64,000 bases of DNA from Flectobacillus sp. BAB-3569. GTDB taxonomy: Bacteria > Bacteroidota > Bacteroidia > Cytophagales > Spirosomataceae. Position numbers and translations under genes: made by a program. The DNA lies in NCBI RefSeq assembly GCF_002270355.1, contig NZ_NJFZ01000003.1, forward strand, positions 96,306 through 160,305, read 5' to 3'. Positions 1-10,150 of the stretch are shown piece after piece. The notes beneath the pieces are model-generated. The model did not search any database. It was not told the origin of the DNA and was given only the letters and a program-made list of their open reading frames with translations. How positions within the stretch are numbered: position 1 is the first letter of the stretch; every line of letters begins with the position of its first letter.

Positions 1-1377
1 CTTTTAATGAAATCGAGTTTACAATAGACTTTCCTTGCACGCATTTCAAACCAGCTTCAATCACTTCCCATTTCGAAGAGTCAATCATAATGGGCAAACG
101 AGCAATATCTGGTTCTGCCATCAAGAGATTCATGAACTTGGTCATAGCTTGTACACCATCGATCATCCCTTCATCCATGTTCACATCTATTACTTGAGCG
201 CCTCCGTCTACTTGCTCACGTGCAACGGCAATCGCTTCATCGTATTTATTGTCACGGATTAAACGTGCAAACTTTTTCGAACCAGTTACATTACAGCGCT
301 CTCCAACGTTCACAAAATTGGTCTCTTTGGTAATTTTCAAAGGCTCCAATCCTGATAGTTTTTGAACAGGCTCAAGTGCTGGAAGCTGACGAGGAGGATA
401 TTTTGCCGCAACTTCCGCAATAGCTTTAATATGCGCTGGAGTTGTTCCGCAACAACCTCCGATAATATTAATAAAGCTATGTTGTAAGAAGTCTTCCACA
501 ATCTCACTCATTTGCTCAGGCGACTGGTCGTATTCTCCCATTTCGTTTGGCAAACCTGCATTTGGGTGAGCCGAAACCATGAAAGGCGCATTTACAGCAA
601 GTGTTTGAACATAAGGACGCATCAAATCGGCACCGAGAGCACAGTTTAAGCCAATAGATAACAATGGCATGTGCGAAACAGAGGTCAAAAATGCTTCTGT
701 TGTTTGTCCCGACAACGTACGACCCGAAGCATCCGTAATCGTTCCTGAAACCATTACTGGAAGATATTCTTTTTCTGGATGATTTTTGAAGAATAAATCA
801 ATCGCAAATAGGGCAGCTTTAGCATTTAAGGTATCGAAAATTGTTTCAACCAATAATGCATCTGCGCCACCATCCACCAAACCACGAATTTGCTCGGTAT
901 AGGCCTCTACTAATTCATCAAATGTTACTGCGCGAAAACCAGGGTCATTTACATCTGGAGAAAGAGACAAAGTACGGTTAGTAGGCCCGATAGAACCTGT
1001 TACGAAACGAGGTTTAGCAGGATTTTTGCCGTAAATTCATCTGCTACTTCACGAGCAATTTTGGCTGAGCAGTAATTAAGTTCGTACACATATTCTTCCA
1101 TGTGATAATCAGCCATAGCAATAGACGTTGCCGAAAACGTGTTGGTTTCAGCAATATCAGCACCAGCCTCAAAATACATGGCATGAATTTCTTTGATTAC
1201 ATCAGGACGAGTAATCGAAAGCATATCGTTGTTGCCTTTTACTTCGTGAGGAAAATCTTTGAATTTTTCACCACGGTAATCAGCATCAGTCAATTTATAT
1301 TGTTGGATCAAAGAACCCATTGCACCATCTAGTACAAGGATTCTATCTTTTAAGATTTCACGGATGTTCGGACGCAT
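1..1377 (-). pseudogene. metH: Methionine synthase MetH, N-terminal part, one-base frameshift, cut by window edge
   Basis: Cobalamin-dependent methionine synthase transfers the methyl group of methyl-tetrahydrofolate to homocysteine. The first 120 or so residues (start at 1377, DGAMGS near residue 17) are in one frame. The sequence then continues, in the next frame, to the window edge with the zinc-binding signatures GLNCALG and [11 protein letters not shown] of the homocysteine domain and the start of the pterin-binding domain ([13 protein letters not shown]). The two frames join exactly if the T run at 1023-1027 has six bases instead of five. The missing base is therefore probably a sequencing error and the gene probably intact. 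The cobalamin and reactivation domains lie outside the window. metF, its substrate supplier, lies at 19.9 kb. I saw no SAM or cobalamin riboswitch in the leader. Confidence 0.9.
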
Positions 1378-1531
1378 CAGTTTTCTGGTTAATTATAATT
1401 TTATCGGTAATGTGTTTTCAAATAAACTCCTAGCTAAAAGAATGACTATTTTAGAATATACTTTCCTGAAATAGGTTCCTTGTATTACTTTATTTTTCTA
1501 GCTAAAAGCCTACAACTCGAATCTACTTCTA

Positions 1532-1539
1532 CAAAGTTA
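1532..1539 (-). promoter_or_regulatory. Possible Bacteroidota -7 element for metH
   Basis: The minus strand reads TAACTTTG, a full match to TAnnTTTG, about 155 bases upstream of the metH start codon. No TTG/TTTG -33 element sits at the usual 19-21 base spacing, so this rests on the -7 box alone. Confidence 0.3.
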
Positions 1540-1665
1540 CATCAAAAGATAATATTTGTTTATTGCTTCTTTTAAATTAGATGTATTATCTTTAAATGAA
1601 AATATTTTAGAGAGTTTATCTAAATATTGAAGTATTTTTATTGTAAAAATGAAAAAATAACGGCT

Positions 1666-2124
1666 ATGAAACTCGATTCAATTGACAAAGCGATTCTTAG
1701 AAATCTACAAGAAGATGCTCATCTTACCACCAAAGAACTTTCGAATCGACTCAACTTGTCGCCTACACCTGTGTATGAAAGGGTAAGAAGACTTGAAAAG
1801 GAGGGAGTTATTAAAGGATATGTGGCGCTGGTAGACAGAGAAAAAGTAGAGAAAGACCTAATGGTATTTTGTAATATTCGTTTAAAAGAACATGCCCAAG
1901 AGGCTGGTGCTAGATTTGTGCGTGATGTGGTTCAATTAGAGGAGGTTATGGAATGTTACAATATCTCAGGTGAATACGATTTTATGCTGAAAATTGTCGT
2001 AAAAGATATGCGTGAATATCAGAGCTTTTTGATGAATCGACTTGCCTCTCTCGATAATATTGGCAGTACACATAGTACTTTTGTGATGAGTGAAATAAAA
2101 TCTAAAACAGCCTTAGAAATCTAA
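1666..2124 (+). CDS. Lrp/AsnC family transcriptional regulator
   Basis: Feast/famine regulator of 152 residues. The start at 1666 gives the typical opening MKLDSIDKAILRNLQ. An in-frame ATG at 1627 would add 13 residues with no family counterpart. An N-terminal winged helix (residues 1-60, with the recognition helix around SPTPVYERVRRLEKEG) is followed by an RAM/AsnC ligand-binding domain (about 65-150, with GEYDFMLKIVVKD). It is divergent from metH across a 288-base gap, so control of metH or an amino-acid response is plausible but not shown. Its 3' end meets the MFS gene through a long inverted repeat. Confidence 0.9.
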   Translation: MKLDSIDKAILRNLQEDAHLTTKELSNRLNLSPTPVYERVRRLEKEGVIKGYVALVDREKVEKDLMVFCNIRLKEHAQEAGARFVRDVVQLEEVMECYNISGEYDFMLKIVVKDMREYQSFLMNRLASLDNIGSTHSTFVMSEIKSKTALEI

Positions 2125-2194
2125 TGAGTGCTGAGTTTTGAATGAGGAGTATCATTAATCACTCCGCATTCAAAACTCAAAACTCAGAACTCAT
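2124..2194. terminator. Long imperfect inverted repeat between convergent genes
   Basis: Arms 2124-2150 and 2161-2194 pair, with a 7-base extra GAGTTTT unit in the right arm. They fill the gap between the lrp stop and the MFS stop. A bidirectional terminator is the simplest reading. The word-like repetition (GAGTTTTGA) resembles the hairpins at 5521 and 39197. Confidence 0.55.
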
Positions 2195-2195
2195 T

Positions 2196-3440
2196 TTACT
2201 CTTCCAAATAGTCCAAATCTTTGTTATGTGTTTCTGGAATAGTTAGGATAGAATAGAAGGCTAGTACAAAACAAATAGTGCCCACAATAGCTGCTGCGTT
2301 GAATACATCCAAACTTGGTTTTAGTCCTGAGTAAAGCGAAGTCATCCCAATCACCGTTCCACGAACCATATTAGGTACAGTTGTAGCCGCTGTGGCTCTG
2401 AGGTTGGTGCCGAATTGTTCGGCTCCGATCGTCACAAACATGGCCCAGTAACCGACAGAAAAGCCTGCAAACACACAAACTGTGTATAATTCTTGTGCCG
2501 AGTTCATCCCAGCGTAGAGATAATAAACACTGCAAATCAAGGTAAGTACAAGTAGTAAAGAAACGGCTTTTTTACGAGAGCTTAAAAACTGAGAAATAAA
2601 CCCACTGGCCAAGTCGCCAATCGCCAAACCTATATAGCAAAACATAATAGCCTTCCCAGGTTTGATTTCTTCAGCAATGCCTAATTTTTCACCAAACTCA
2701 TTCGCAAATGTTGCCAAAATGCCAATCACAAACCATGTTGGCATCCCAATCGCAATACATTTGAGGTAACGAGATAAGCGATCGGCATTGGTGAAAAGCG
2801 CAAAGAAATTCCCTTTTTTTACACCCGTTTGATGCTTAATATTTTCGAACATGCCCGATTCGAAAACACTAATACGAAGTAATAGTAAAACTACCCCTAA
2901 TCCACCACCAACAAAGTAAGCAGTACGCCAGCCACCAAACAACTCAACAGTAAAATATCCTGCCACGGCGCCAAACAAACCTACGCCAGCAACGATAGAG
3001 GTACCAATAGCACGAAGTTCTTTCGGTAATACTTCAGACACCAAAGTGATACCTGCACCAAGCTCTCCAGCCAAGCCAATACCTGCTACAAAGCGTAATA
3101 GGGCATAAGTGGTAGGATCCTTGACAAAACCACAACCAATATTGGCCAAAGAGTAAGTAAGAATTGAACCAAATAATACTGACAAACGACCTTTTTTATC
3201 ACCTAAGATACCCCATAAGATACCTCCTAATAATAGACCACCCATTTGCCAGTTAAGAATATTTTTGCCAATAACACCGATTTCTTCTTTACTAAGCCCC
3301 ATATCTTGAAGGCTTGGTACACGTACAATGCCAAAAAGCAATAGGTCATAAATATCGACAAAGTAGCCCAAGGCGGCTACAATCACAGGGATACTAAAAA
3401 GATGCTGTAAGTTGGTTTTCTGAGAAAGATTTTGTTGCAT
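2196..3440 (-). CDS. MFS transporter
   Basis: Inner-membrane major facilitator of 414 residues, with about twelve hydrophobic segments and the loop 2-3 signature GDKKGR near residues 80-85. Its sequence style (FVDIYDLLLFGIV near the start, acidic residue in helix 1, RFVAGIGLAGELGAGITLVSE in helix 4) resembles the sugar/organic-acid proton symporter branch. The substrate cannot be told from sequence. It is a single gene, convergent with lrp. Confidence 0.85.
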   Translation of the reverse strand: MQQNLSQKTNLQHLFSIPVIVAALGYFVDIYDLLLFGIVRVPSLQDMGLSKEEIGVIGKNILNWQMGGLLLGGILWGILGDKKGRLSVLFGSILTYSLANIGCGFVKDPTTYALLRFVAGIGLAGELGAGITLVSEVLPKELRAIGTSIVAGVGLFGAVAGYFTVELFGGWRTAYFVGGGLGVVLLLLRISVFESGMFENIKHQTGVKKGNFFALFTNADRLSRYLKCIAIGMPTWFVIGILATFANEFGEKLGIAEEIKPGKAIMFCYIGLAIGDLASGFISQFLSSRKKAVSLLLVLTLICSVYYLYAGMNSAQELYTVCVFAGFSVGYWAMFVTIGAEQFGTNLRATAATTVPNMVRGTVIGMTSLYSGLKPSLDVFNAAAIVGTICFVLAFYSILTIPETHNKDLDYLEE

Positions 3441-3565
3441 AGTTTAGGGACTTGATTATATGTTGTTCTTCATAAAGAGAAACTCGGCTTGAATACTACT
3501 CTTTACAATACATTAATTTAGCAATTCCTTTGCTAGTTACAAAGGAAGAATGGATGCACAATATG

Positions 3566-4086
3566 CTAAAATAATTTTCGAGCTTCGTCTTTGACAAAAT
3601 TTAAAGCCGACTCAGTGCTAAAATGTTGATTTTGTAAGACCTTTTCGATTACTTTTTTAGATAATTCAATTGATGGGGCATTCGGGTCCAGTTCCTGAGC
3701 CGAAAGGTTAATCATAGAAATGGTTTCGTTCAAGGCATTTTTTACACTCAACCACGCGTCGTCGCTGATGTATAATTGTTGTGAAAAATTATGTGCTAAC
3801 TCTGCACGAATTTCGGCAATTAATACTTGCTGAAAGCTTACAACATTAAACTCAGGATTAGACAAACGAATGAGTAGATTGTTGGGCAACATACGTTCGA
3901 GCAATAAACAAATGCGCTCATAAGCCTCTAAGCGAATGGGTAATACTGTTTTTTGAGCCTCAAAACGCTGTTCAAGATTTTTTGTGCAAATTCTTTTCTC
4001 AAAAAAGAACTCAATGTCAAGTACATAGCCCAAAGGACTAAACTAGCAGGTACTAATACTTTAATTAAATCGGCAACTATTTCCAT
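3566..4086 (-). pseudogene. DUF7935-type membrane-anchored protein, one-base frameshift
   Basis: Conserved Bacteroidota protein of unknown function. The body (residues EQRFEAQKTVLPIRLEAYERICLL onward, about 150 residues) is open from 3566 to the 3970s. The expected N-terminus, MEIVADLIKVLVPASLVLWA, a single membrane helix, lies in the neighbouring frame from an ATG at 4086. Adding one base to the six-T run at 3978-3983 joins both halves into one protein of about 173 residues. A shorter ORF that starts at 4033 in the body frame is an artefact of this break. Membership of DUF7935 is from memory of the family. The membrane anchor and the soluble, helix-rich remainder are visible directly. Confidence 0.7.
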
Positions 4087-4300
4087 AAAGTTGGGGTTTA
4101 TCTGTAATACTTTCTGCCAAGAGCTTCATCAGTTTTACAAATGATTAAATACATTTTGTAATGTAGGGTTATTAACGTTGTTTTGTGGAAAATCTTTCAA
4201 AAATAAGTATTTTCGCCCTGAACTGTATAGCTTCGTTTGAGAAGAAGCAAATTGTGTACAAAGTCAGTCATATCAACCGAATTGTTTTTAGACACAAATA

Positions 4301-4591
4301 ATGAATAGTCCAACAATAATTCCAATTACGATTACTGAAATTGCTCAACAAGAAATTCTAAAAGCACTTACCATCAAAGGAATTCCTGAGGATTATTACT
4401 TGAGAGTAGGTTTAAGAGGAAGCGCCTGTAGTGCAAGTTATCTGATTGGATTTGATAAAAAAGAGGATCACGATGAGTTATACGAAATAGATGGTATTCA
4501 ACTCATTATCAACAAACATCATCTTATGTACTTAATCGGCGTAGAGCTTGATTTTGAGGAGGATGGAAATGGATTTACGTTTAATAAATAA
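4301..4591 (+). CDS. HesB/IscA-like iron-sulfur cluster protein lacking the C-terminal CGCG
   Basis: 96-residue A-type carrier homologue. The core YYLRVGLRGSACSASYLIGFD (residues 32-52) carries one conserved-position cysteine (Cys43), followed by the IDGIQLIINKHHLMYLIGVELDFEED stretch typical of the fold. The usual C-terminal CxC pair is absent because the protein stops at FTFNK. None of the downstream frames restores it, so this is not an obvious frameshift. Shortened forms are known in Bacteroidota, so Fe-S handling is likely but its mechanism may differ. It is followed 31 bases later by the ppx gene and may be co-transcribed. Confidence 0.75.
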   Translation: MNSPTIIPITITEIAQQEILKALTIKGIPEDYYLRVGLRGSACSASYLIGFDKKEDHDELYEIDGIQLIINKHHLMYLIGVELDFEEDGNGFTFNK

Positions 4592-4622
4592 GCAAAAAGC
4601 TACTGCATAGAAAGAAGAAAGC

Positions 4623-5516
4623 ATGAAAATTGCAGCGATTGACATAGGCTCTAATGCCGCCCGAATGCAAATCTCGAAGGTATTAGAGAATGACGGAAAA
4701 ATTAGTTTTAAGAAGGTAGAATATGTTCGTTTTGCGCTTCGTCTTGGACATGATGTATTTAATGAAGGCGAAATTAGCCCCGAATCTGAGGTGCGTATTT
4801 TCAAATTATTGAATGCCTACAAGTTATTAATGGACTTGCACGAAGTAAAAGATTACATGATTTGTGCTACTTCTGCCATGCGTGAAGCTGGAAATGCTGA
4901 GGCTATTATCACGCGTATCCATAAAATTTTGGATATGAAAATTAATATCATCGATGGTTCGAAAGAAGCTGAATTGATTAATGATGTGGTGGTTCAGGCA
5001 TTGGATGATAGCAATTATTTGCATATCGATGTAGGTGGTGGCTCTACAGAGTTGAATATCTATATGAATCGTCAGAAAGTAGCGTCTCGTTCATTCAAAA
5101 TTGGCTCTGTACGCTTACTTGAGCACAAAGAGCGTGAAGGTGATTGGGAAAAAATGCGTAAGTGGATTGAAATGCACGTTGACCCTACCGAATCACAAGT
5201 TACAGCTGTGGGTACTGGCGGAAATATTAACAAGTTATTCAATATCTCTTCAAATCATGATTCTGAAACATCTATGAGTTTGAAAGAATTGACTAAGATA
5301 AAAGAATACGTATCTGGCTTTACGTATGAAGAGCGTATCAATAAACTTCGATTAAATGCTGACCGTGCCGATGTAATTGTGCCAGCTGCCGAAATTTATC
5401 TGAATGCCATGAAATGGGCTGGGGCTAAAAGCATAATCGTTCCAGATTTAGGCCTCAAAGATGGAATTATCCAGATGGTCTACGAAAAAATCCAGAATAG
5501 AAAGAGAGACAAATAA
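4623..5516 (+). CDS. Ppx/GppA exopolyphosphatase family protein
   Basis: 297-residue member of the ASKHA-fold phosphatases that hydrolyse polyphosphate and/or pppGpp. The visible motifs are DIGSNAARM (6-14), CATSAMREAG (81-90), the acidic GSKEAELI (112-119, containing the presumed catalytic Glu) and the phosphate loop DVGGGSTEL (136-144), then GTGGNINK. It is the short single-module form without the C-terminal HD domain. Polyphosphate versus pppGpp specificity cannot be assigned. It ends at a long perfect hairpin. Confidence 0.88.
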   Translation: MKIAAIDIGSNAARMQISKVLENDGKISFKKVEYVRFALRLGHDVFNEGEISPESEVRIFKLLNAYKLLMDLHEVKDYMICATSAMREAGNAEAIITRIHKILDMKINIIDGSKEAELINDVVVQALDDSNYLHIDVGGGSTELNIYMNRQKVASRSFKIGSVRLLEHKEREGDWEKMRKWIEMHVDPTESQVTAVGTGGNINKLFNISSNHDSETSMSLKELTKIKEYVSGFTYEERINKLRLNADRADVIVPAAEIYLNAMKWAGAKSIIVPDLGLKDGIIQMVYEKIQNRKRDK

Positions 5517-5520
5517 GAGA

Positions 5521-5589
5521 GTTGTGAGTTATGAATTGTGAATTGTGAATCACTCACAATTCACAATTCACAATTCATAACTCACAATT
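5521..5589. terminator. Near-perfect long hairpin made of GTGAATT words
   Basis: Arms of about 29 bases (5522-5550 with 5561-5589) built from repeats of GAATTGT and GTGAATT pair almost without mismatch. It sits exactly between the stop codons of the convergent ppx and epimerase genes, so it can act as a bidirectional terminator. It lacks the usual GC-rich stem. Confidence 0.6.
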
Positions 5590-5591
5590 AT

Positions 5592-6533
5592 TTAAAACAC
5601 CGTTACTCCACATTCAACCGTGTAAGATTCTCCTGCACTGATGATCAACAAATTTTCTTTTGAGTTAAGTGCGTTGGTTGGGGCTGTCATTGGCTCTATC
5701 GCAATGCGGTCGCCTGTTGGTGGTGTGTATACGACGCTATAGTTAAATTGTTGTTCTCCTGCTTGTTGCCATACTTTTATCGACAAATCTTGTTTGTTAG
5801 ATTGAAGAACAACCTCTACGATTTCTTGTTTTTCTACCGCAAAAACTGCATCTAAAACCTGCCCATCCAAATTAAAACCTTCGGCATAATGCTTAGGCGT
5901 TCTATCTACTGGACACATTTGGTCGTCGAGTAGGTATTGGTGTGTAGATGGGAAACTTACAGTCCAATCATTTTTGGTTTCGCCTTCAATACTAAAGTAT
6001 GGATGCCAACCCAAGCTAACTGGGAGATTTCCTGTACCAATATTATTGATGGTATAACTGAGGGTTAACCCTTTTGCATTTAAAGTATGCTTGATTAATA
6101 ATTGAAATGGAAATGGATAACCTACATAACCGCCTTTATAAAGATATTCTAAGGTTAAAACAGCTTCAGTTTCTGATTCGGTAGTTTCATACACTTTGAA
6201 AGGAGAAGTGTACACAAATCCATGAAGCGCATTTTTCAAACCCACTTCATTGAGGGGCAATTGATAACTAGTACCTTCAAATTCATACCGACCACTTTTT
6301 ACCCGATTTCCCCAAGGAAACAAATGAGTAGAAGGATAGGATAATAAGCTAGAAAGTAGTTCTTCAGGGGTATTGCCACAGTTGATGATTTTGTGCAAAC
6401 CAGTCTCTGTTTTTAAGACTAATTGATGAATAATGCCTCCTAATTCTGGTAAGATATGTACAGCTTCGTTGGTAGAAGGGTTTTGAAGAACATATTCATT
6501 GAATAGTCCAAAGGTACTTTGGGTGATTTTCAT
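5592..6533 (-). CDS. Aldose 1-epimerase (galactose mutarotase) family protein
   Basis: Interconverts anomers of aldoses such as glucose or galactose. The start at 6533 (MKITQSTFGLFNEYVLQ) is preferred to an in-frame ATG at 6584, whose extra 17 residues look unrelated to the family. The protein has 313 residues with the beta-sandwich signatures LHGFVYTSPF, SLGWHPYFSI (active-site His region) and IAIEPMTAPTNAL (active-site Glu region). No signal peptide, so cytoplasmic. It is a single gene on the minus strand. Confidence 0.85.
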   Translation of the reverse strand: MKITQSTFGLFNEYVLQNPSTNEAVHILPELGGIIHQLVLKTETGLHKIINCGNTPEELLSSLLSYPSTHLFPWGNRVKSGRYEFEGTSYQLPLNEVGLKNALHGFVYTSPFKVYETTESETEAVLTLEYLYKGGYVGYPFPFQLLIKHTLNAKGLTLSYTINNIGTGNLPVSLGWHPYFSIEGETKNDWTVSFPSTHQYLLDDQMCPVDRTPKHYAEGFNLDGQVLDAVFAVEKQEIVEVVLQSNKQDLSIKVWQQAGEQQFNYSVVYTPPTGDRIAIEPMTAPTNALNSKENLLIISAGESYTVECGVTVF

Positions 6534-6682
6534 GAGAGTTTTTGAAATAGTTAGTAAGCAGGGTTGATGGATTATATCCTTCAAGAATACTGTTCCTACT
6601 TTAAGGTAAGTAAAAAGGATGCTTTCTGGTCTAGGACAATACCAGAAAGCAAATTTAAGAGAGTCACTTTAAAGCACCAAAT

Positions 6683-8658
6683 CTATTGGAATTTCATGCG
6701 CTGAATCCTAATAGCGTTCAAAATAGCCAACAACGCCACACCTACATCCGCAAAAACCGCTTCCCACATCGTGGCAAGTCCTCCTGCACCCAATATAAGT
6801 ACAAAGGCTTTTACCACAAAGGCCATCGTGATATTTTGCCATACAATACGTTTGGTTTCTTTTCCGATGATAATAGCAGTAGCTATTTTGGAAGGTTTAT
6901 CATCTTGAATCACAATATCTGCGGTTTCGATAGTAGCATCGCTGCCCAAGCCACCCATCGCAATTCCTGCATCGCTTAGGGCAATTACGGGAGCATCGTT
7001 TACACCATCTCCGACAAATGCCACCCTTTCATGCTGTGTCTTTATGGCTTTTACCTGATTGACTTTATCTTCTGGTAACAAGTCTCCAAATGCCTTCGAA
7101 ATACCGATTTGTTGGGCAACATATTGTACCACTGTATTTTTGTCGCCACTCAACATGGTTGTTTTTACGCCCAACTTATGGAGTTGTTGTATTGCCATAG
7201 AAGCATCAGATTTGATGCTATCTGCAATAGTAATATAGCCTACAAACTGACCAGCATAGGCAATTGCGAGTACGGTATAAACTATTTGAGATGGGTCAAT
7301 ATCATAAGTAATTCCCTTTTTTTCTAATAATTTAAAATTGCCAATAAGAATTTCTTCCCCTTCTATTGTTGCGCTGAGACCGTACCCTGCAATTTCTTCT
7401 ATATTTTGGATATCGATACTATAATCAATTGGGCCAACATATTCATGGATTGCTGTGGCTACAGGATGCGTACTTTTACTTTCCAAAGCATTTACTATTT
7501 GTAAAAGTTGATTTTTATCAAAGTTATCTTTTATAATGACTTCCTGCACTTTGAAAACTCCTTCGGTGAGCGTGCCCGTTTTGTCCATTACAACATGTTG
7601 AATAGTGGCTATTACATCCAAGAAATTACTTCCTTTAAACAAAATACCATTTTTGAGGCAGCCCCAATACCACCAAAATACCCTAGTGGAATAGATATGA
7701 CCAAAGCACAAGGACAAGAAATAACCAAGAAAATCAATGCTCGATATAGCCATTCTTGAAAATGATATTCAGACACCAATAGATAGGGTAGAAGCGTAAT
7801 CGCTACTGCTAAACCAACTACAATTGGAGTATAAATATTAGCGAATTTTCTAATAAAAAGTTCTGTAGGCGCTTTTTGTTTGGTAGCATTTTGAACTAAA
7901 TCCAAAATTTTACTCAATTTACTATCCTGATATGCTGTAGTAACTTTTACCAAAGCAATCGAGTTTAGATTGAGCATTCCAGCCAATACGAGTTCACCTT
8001 TTCTCTTGGTATCGGGTTTGCTTTCGCCCGTTAATGCAGAGGTGTTGAAAGTGGCAGTTTCAGAGATTAGCTCGCCATCTAGGGCTAATTTTTCGCCTGC
8101 TTTTAATTGGATGATTTCTCCTACTGAAACAGTAATGGCTTGTTTGACAATAGGCTGATTATCTACCAAAATGGTCACCGTGTCGGGACGCTGGTCGAGG
8201 AGGCTTTTGATGTTGGATTTAGCTCTTTTTACTGCTATAGACTGAAAACTTTCGCCAACAGCATAAAACAGCATTACTGCCACTCCTTCAGGGTATTCGC
8301 CAATGCCAAAAGCACCGATTGTAGCAATACTCATCAAGAGAAATTCAGAGAAAATGTCTTTTTTTAACATACTTTCCCACGCTTCTTTAATAACTGGTAA
8401 GCCCACTGGAATATAGGCTACGAAGTATAAAGTCATACGTACCCAACCCGTAAACCAAGTTGGTTGAATCCAATGGTCAAGCACTAACCCAATGGCTAAT
8501 AGAACGAAGGAAATAATGGCGGGTAGAAAAGAAACGTCTCCATCATGCGAGTGACCCGCATGGTCATGCTCATGCTCGTGATGTTGATGCTTATGTGTAT
8601 CGTGTTCGTCGTCATGGCAACAGGTATGACTATGTGACGTATGTGTATGTTGAGTCAT
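6683..8658 (-). pseudogene. Heavy-metal P1B-type ATPase with His-rich N-terminus, one-base frameshift
   Basis: Metal-exporting P-type ATPase (ZntA/CadA-like). The first part starts at 8658 with a tail very rich in His (residues 4-39, a metal-binding style region), then shows membrane helices, ALTGES and the P1B signature SCPCAL. The second part continues in another frame with GILFKGSNFLDV, the phosphorylation motif DKTGTLTEG, the STHPVA (HP) motif and GDGVNDAP. The halves join precisely if the five-T run at 7650-7654 has six bases. CPC plus the His-rich tail suggests Zn/Cd/Co/Pb, but the metal is inference. Fusing the frames gives about 658 residues, a normal length. Probably intact in the organism. 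Confidence 0.88.
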
Positions 8659-8747
8659 GAGATTTAGAATTTATAGAAACAGAAAAATGCAATAACGATG
8701 CAGCTAAATGCATTGATTTTGAGCATTATAAAAGCAAACGTTATGCA

Positions 8748-8755
8748 CAAATGTA
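8748..8755 (-). promoter_or_regulatory. Possible -7 element for the P-type ATPase
   Basis: The minus strand reads TACATTTG (TAnnTTTG), 90 bases upstream of the start codon at 8658. No -33 element at the right spacing was seen. Confidence 0.3.
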
Positions 8756-8880
8756 GACCTAAAACTCATGCAACAGGGAATCAAAAAGGAAGAATATTTT
8801 GAGTAAATTCAAAATTTAGCAATGAAAAAACTTTTCTTATTTTGAATTTTAAAAGTATGCTTATGATCTACCTGTACATC

Positions 8881-8918
8881 AAAAAAGCGGTCGGAAAATA
8901 TTTTTCGACCGCTTTTTT
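8881..8918. terminator. Strong bidirectional terminator-like hairpin
   Basis: A-rich left flank, stem AAGCGGTCG / CGACCGCTT and a T run on the right form a symmetric hairpin in the 382-base gap between the ATPase start (8658) and the caspase gene end (9041). It fits termination of the caspase transcript on the minus strand. The same left arm recurs at the last 15 bases of the window. Nothing else coding is visible in this gap. Confidence 0.8.
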
Positions 8919-9040
8919 GATGCTATTATGTTATGTCTGACTTGGTTTAAGTTGCAAAGCATTAAGTCTCTACGGCTAGAATACAAGGTTTAAAGAATCA
9001 CTCATGCACTCAATCAAAAATCACTCAATTATGGGGAAAT

Positions 9041-9997
9041 CTAAAAAATAAACTCATCAGCAATGGATACCTCCTTGAAAAATTGAGGATTTTGTTCCAT
9101 TTGCGTTTCTCTTTTTACCTGAATACCTGTCAAGTCAAAAACTCTTTCAAGGCGTTCTCCTGATTTTAGAAATTTCAATAATTGTGTCGTGTAAACCCCA
9201 TTGCGACCGTATCCATTTTTAGCTTTGTTTCCCCAGTCGGTTGCCATAGCGAGATATACGTTACCCGCATTAAATCTGTTGAGTTGAATAGGGCTAAAGA
9301 CATTGGCATCCTTCCACGCTCTTTCGGTTTCAATATTGGCTCTAGCTTGAATCTGAAATGGGTCATTTCTACAGGCGTCTAATACGATTAGATTATGTTT
9401 GGCGCCACCTGTTTTTAGTCTTCTAAACAAAAAATCAATATTGTAAGCAAAATCATCTAAATCTTCAGGGCGCTTAAGTTGTGCATCTACAGGAATAATA
9501 TATTTTTTGCCAGCAATTTCCATTCCGTGACCTGCGTAGAAAAAAGTGGCCATTTCAGCGCCAGTAATTTTTTCTTGAAAAACTTTAATAGCTTGTTTGA
9601 CATTTTGCAAATTTGCGTCAACCAAAATCTTTACCTCAAAACCCAAAGCTGTCAATGCTTTACCCAAATCCTGAACATCATTTTTAGGGTTTTCTCCCAA
9701 ACTACCGCCATAATTGTAGGTGCCATTTCCAATCAATAAAGCAATACGTCGTCCTTTAGTAGGCATAGGCGTGTTGGTAAGATAGGAATTAGAACTCATC
9801 ACTTGGTTTGTTACAACAGGCAGTGGCGTTACTGGCATCGCGCTTGCAGGTGTAGTTTGTTTATTGCTAGTGGTTTTTTTGGTAATATTAACTGCATGAA
9901 CAGGACTAATGCCCTGAATCGAGATATTTTGTGCCTCTGAGTCATATTTTCCTAGCATGAGCAGGAATAAAACTTGTAAACAAATCAGTATTCTCAT
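9041..9997 (-). CDS. Secreted caspase-like (peptidase C14) protein
   Basis: 318 residues. An N-terminal hydrophobic signal (about 1-22) is followed by a low-complexity Thr/Pro-rich linker (30-80) and then a caspase-fold domain starting at RRIALLIGNGTYNY. The catalytic dyad is visible: His157 in YAGHGMEI and Cys209 in VLDACRNDPF. The predicted export implies a periplasmic or surface protease rather than a cytoplasmic death effector. It lies 153 bases downstream of an FGE-like gene on the same strand, a pairing that may form an operon. Target and activation are unknown. Confidence 0.85.
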   Translation of the reverse strand: MRILICLQVLFLLMLGKYDSEAQNISIQGISPVHAVNITKKTTSNKQTTPASAMPVTPLPVVTNQVMSSNSYLTNTPMPTKGRRIALLIGNGTYNYGGSLGENPKNDVQDLGKALTALGFEVKILVDANLQNVKQAIKVFQEKITGAEMATFFYAGHGMEIAGKKYIIPVDAQLKRPEDLDDFAYNIDFLFRRLKTGGAKHNLIVLDACRNDPFQIQARANIETERAWKDANVFSPIQLNRFNAGNVYLAMATDWGNKAKNGYGRNGVYTTQLLKFLKSGERLERVFDLTGIQVKRETQMEQNPQFFKEVSIADEFIF

Positions 9998-10150
9998 GAG
10001 ATAAGGATGATTTAGAATAATGCTAAAAATAAACTGGAAGTAAGGTAATGTTTAATAGGCGACGACATCAAAATGAGTAAATATAGCTCACATCTGTTAT
10101 CAGATAAATACGGTATCCTATTTCTGTTTTCCTATGGCTGATAGGTAAAT

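Noticed and set aside
1102..1332. 76-residue ORF antisense to metH
   Set aside because: Shadow of metH in the reverse frame; the metH reading is clearly homologous.
1378..1665. SAM or cobalamin riboswitch upstream of metH
   Set aside because: Neither the B12-box nor the conserved SAM-riboswitch core is recognisable.
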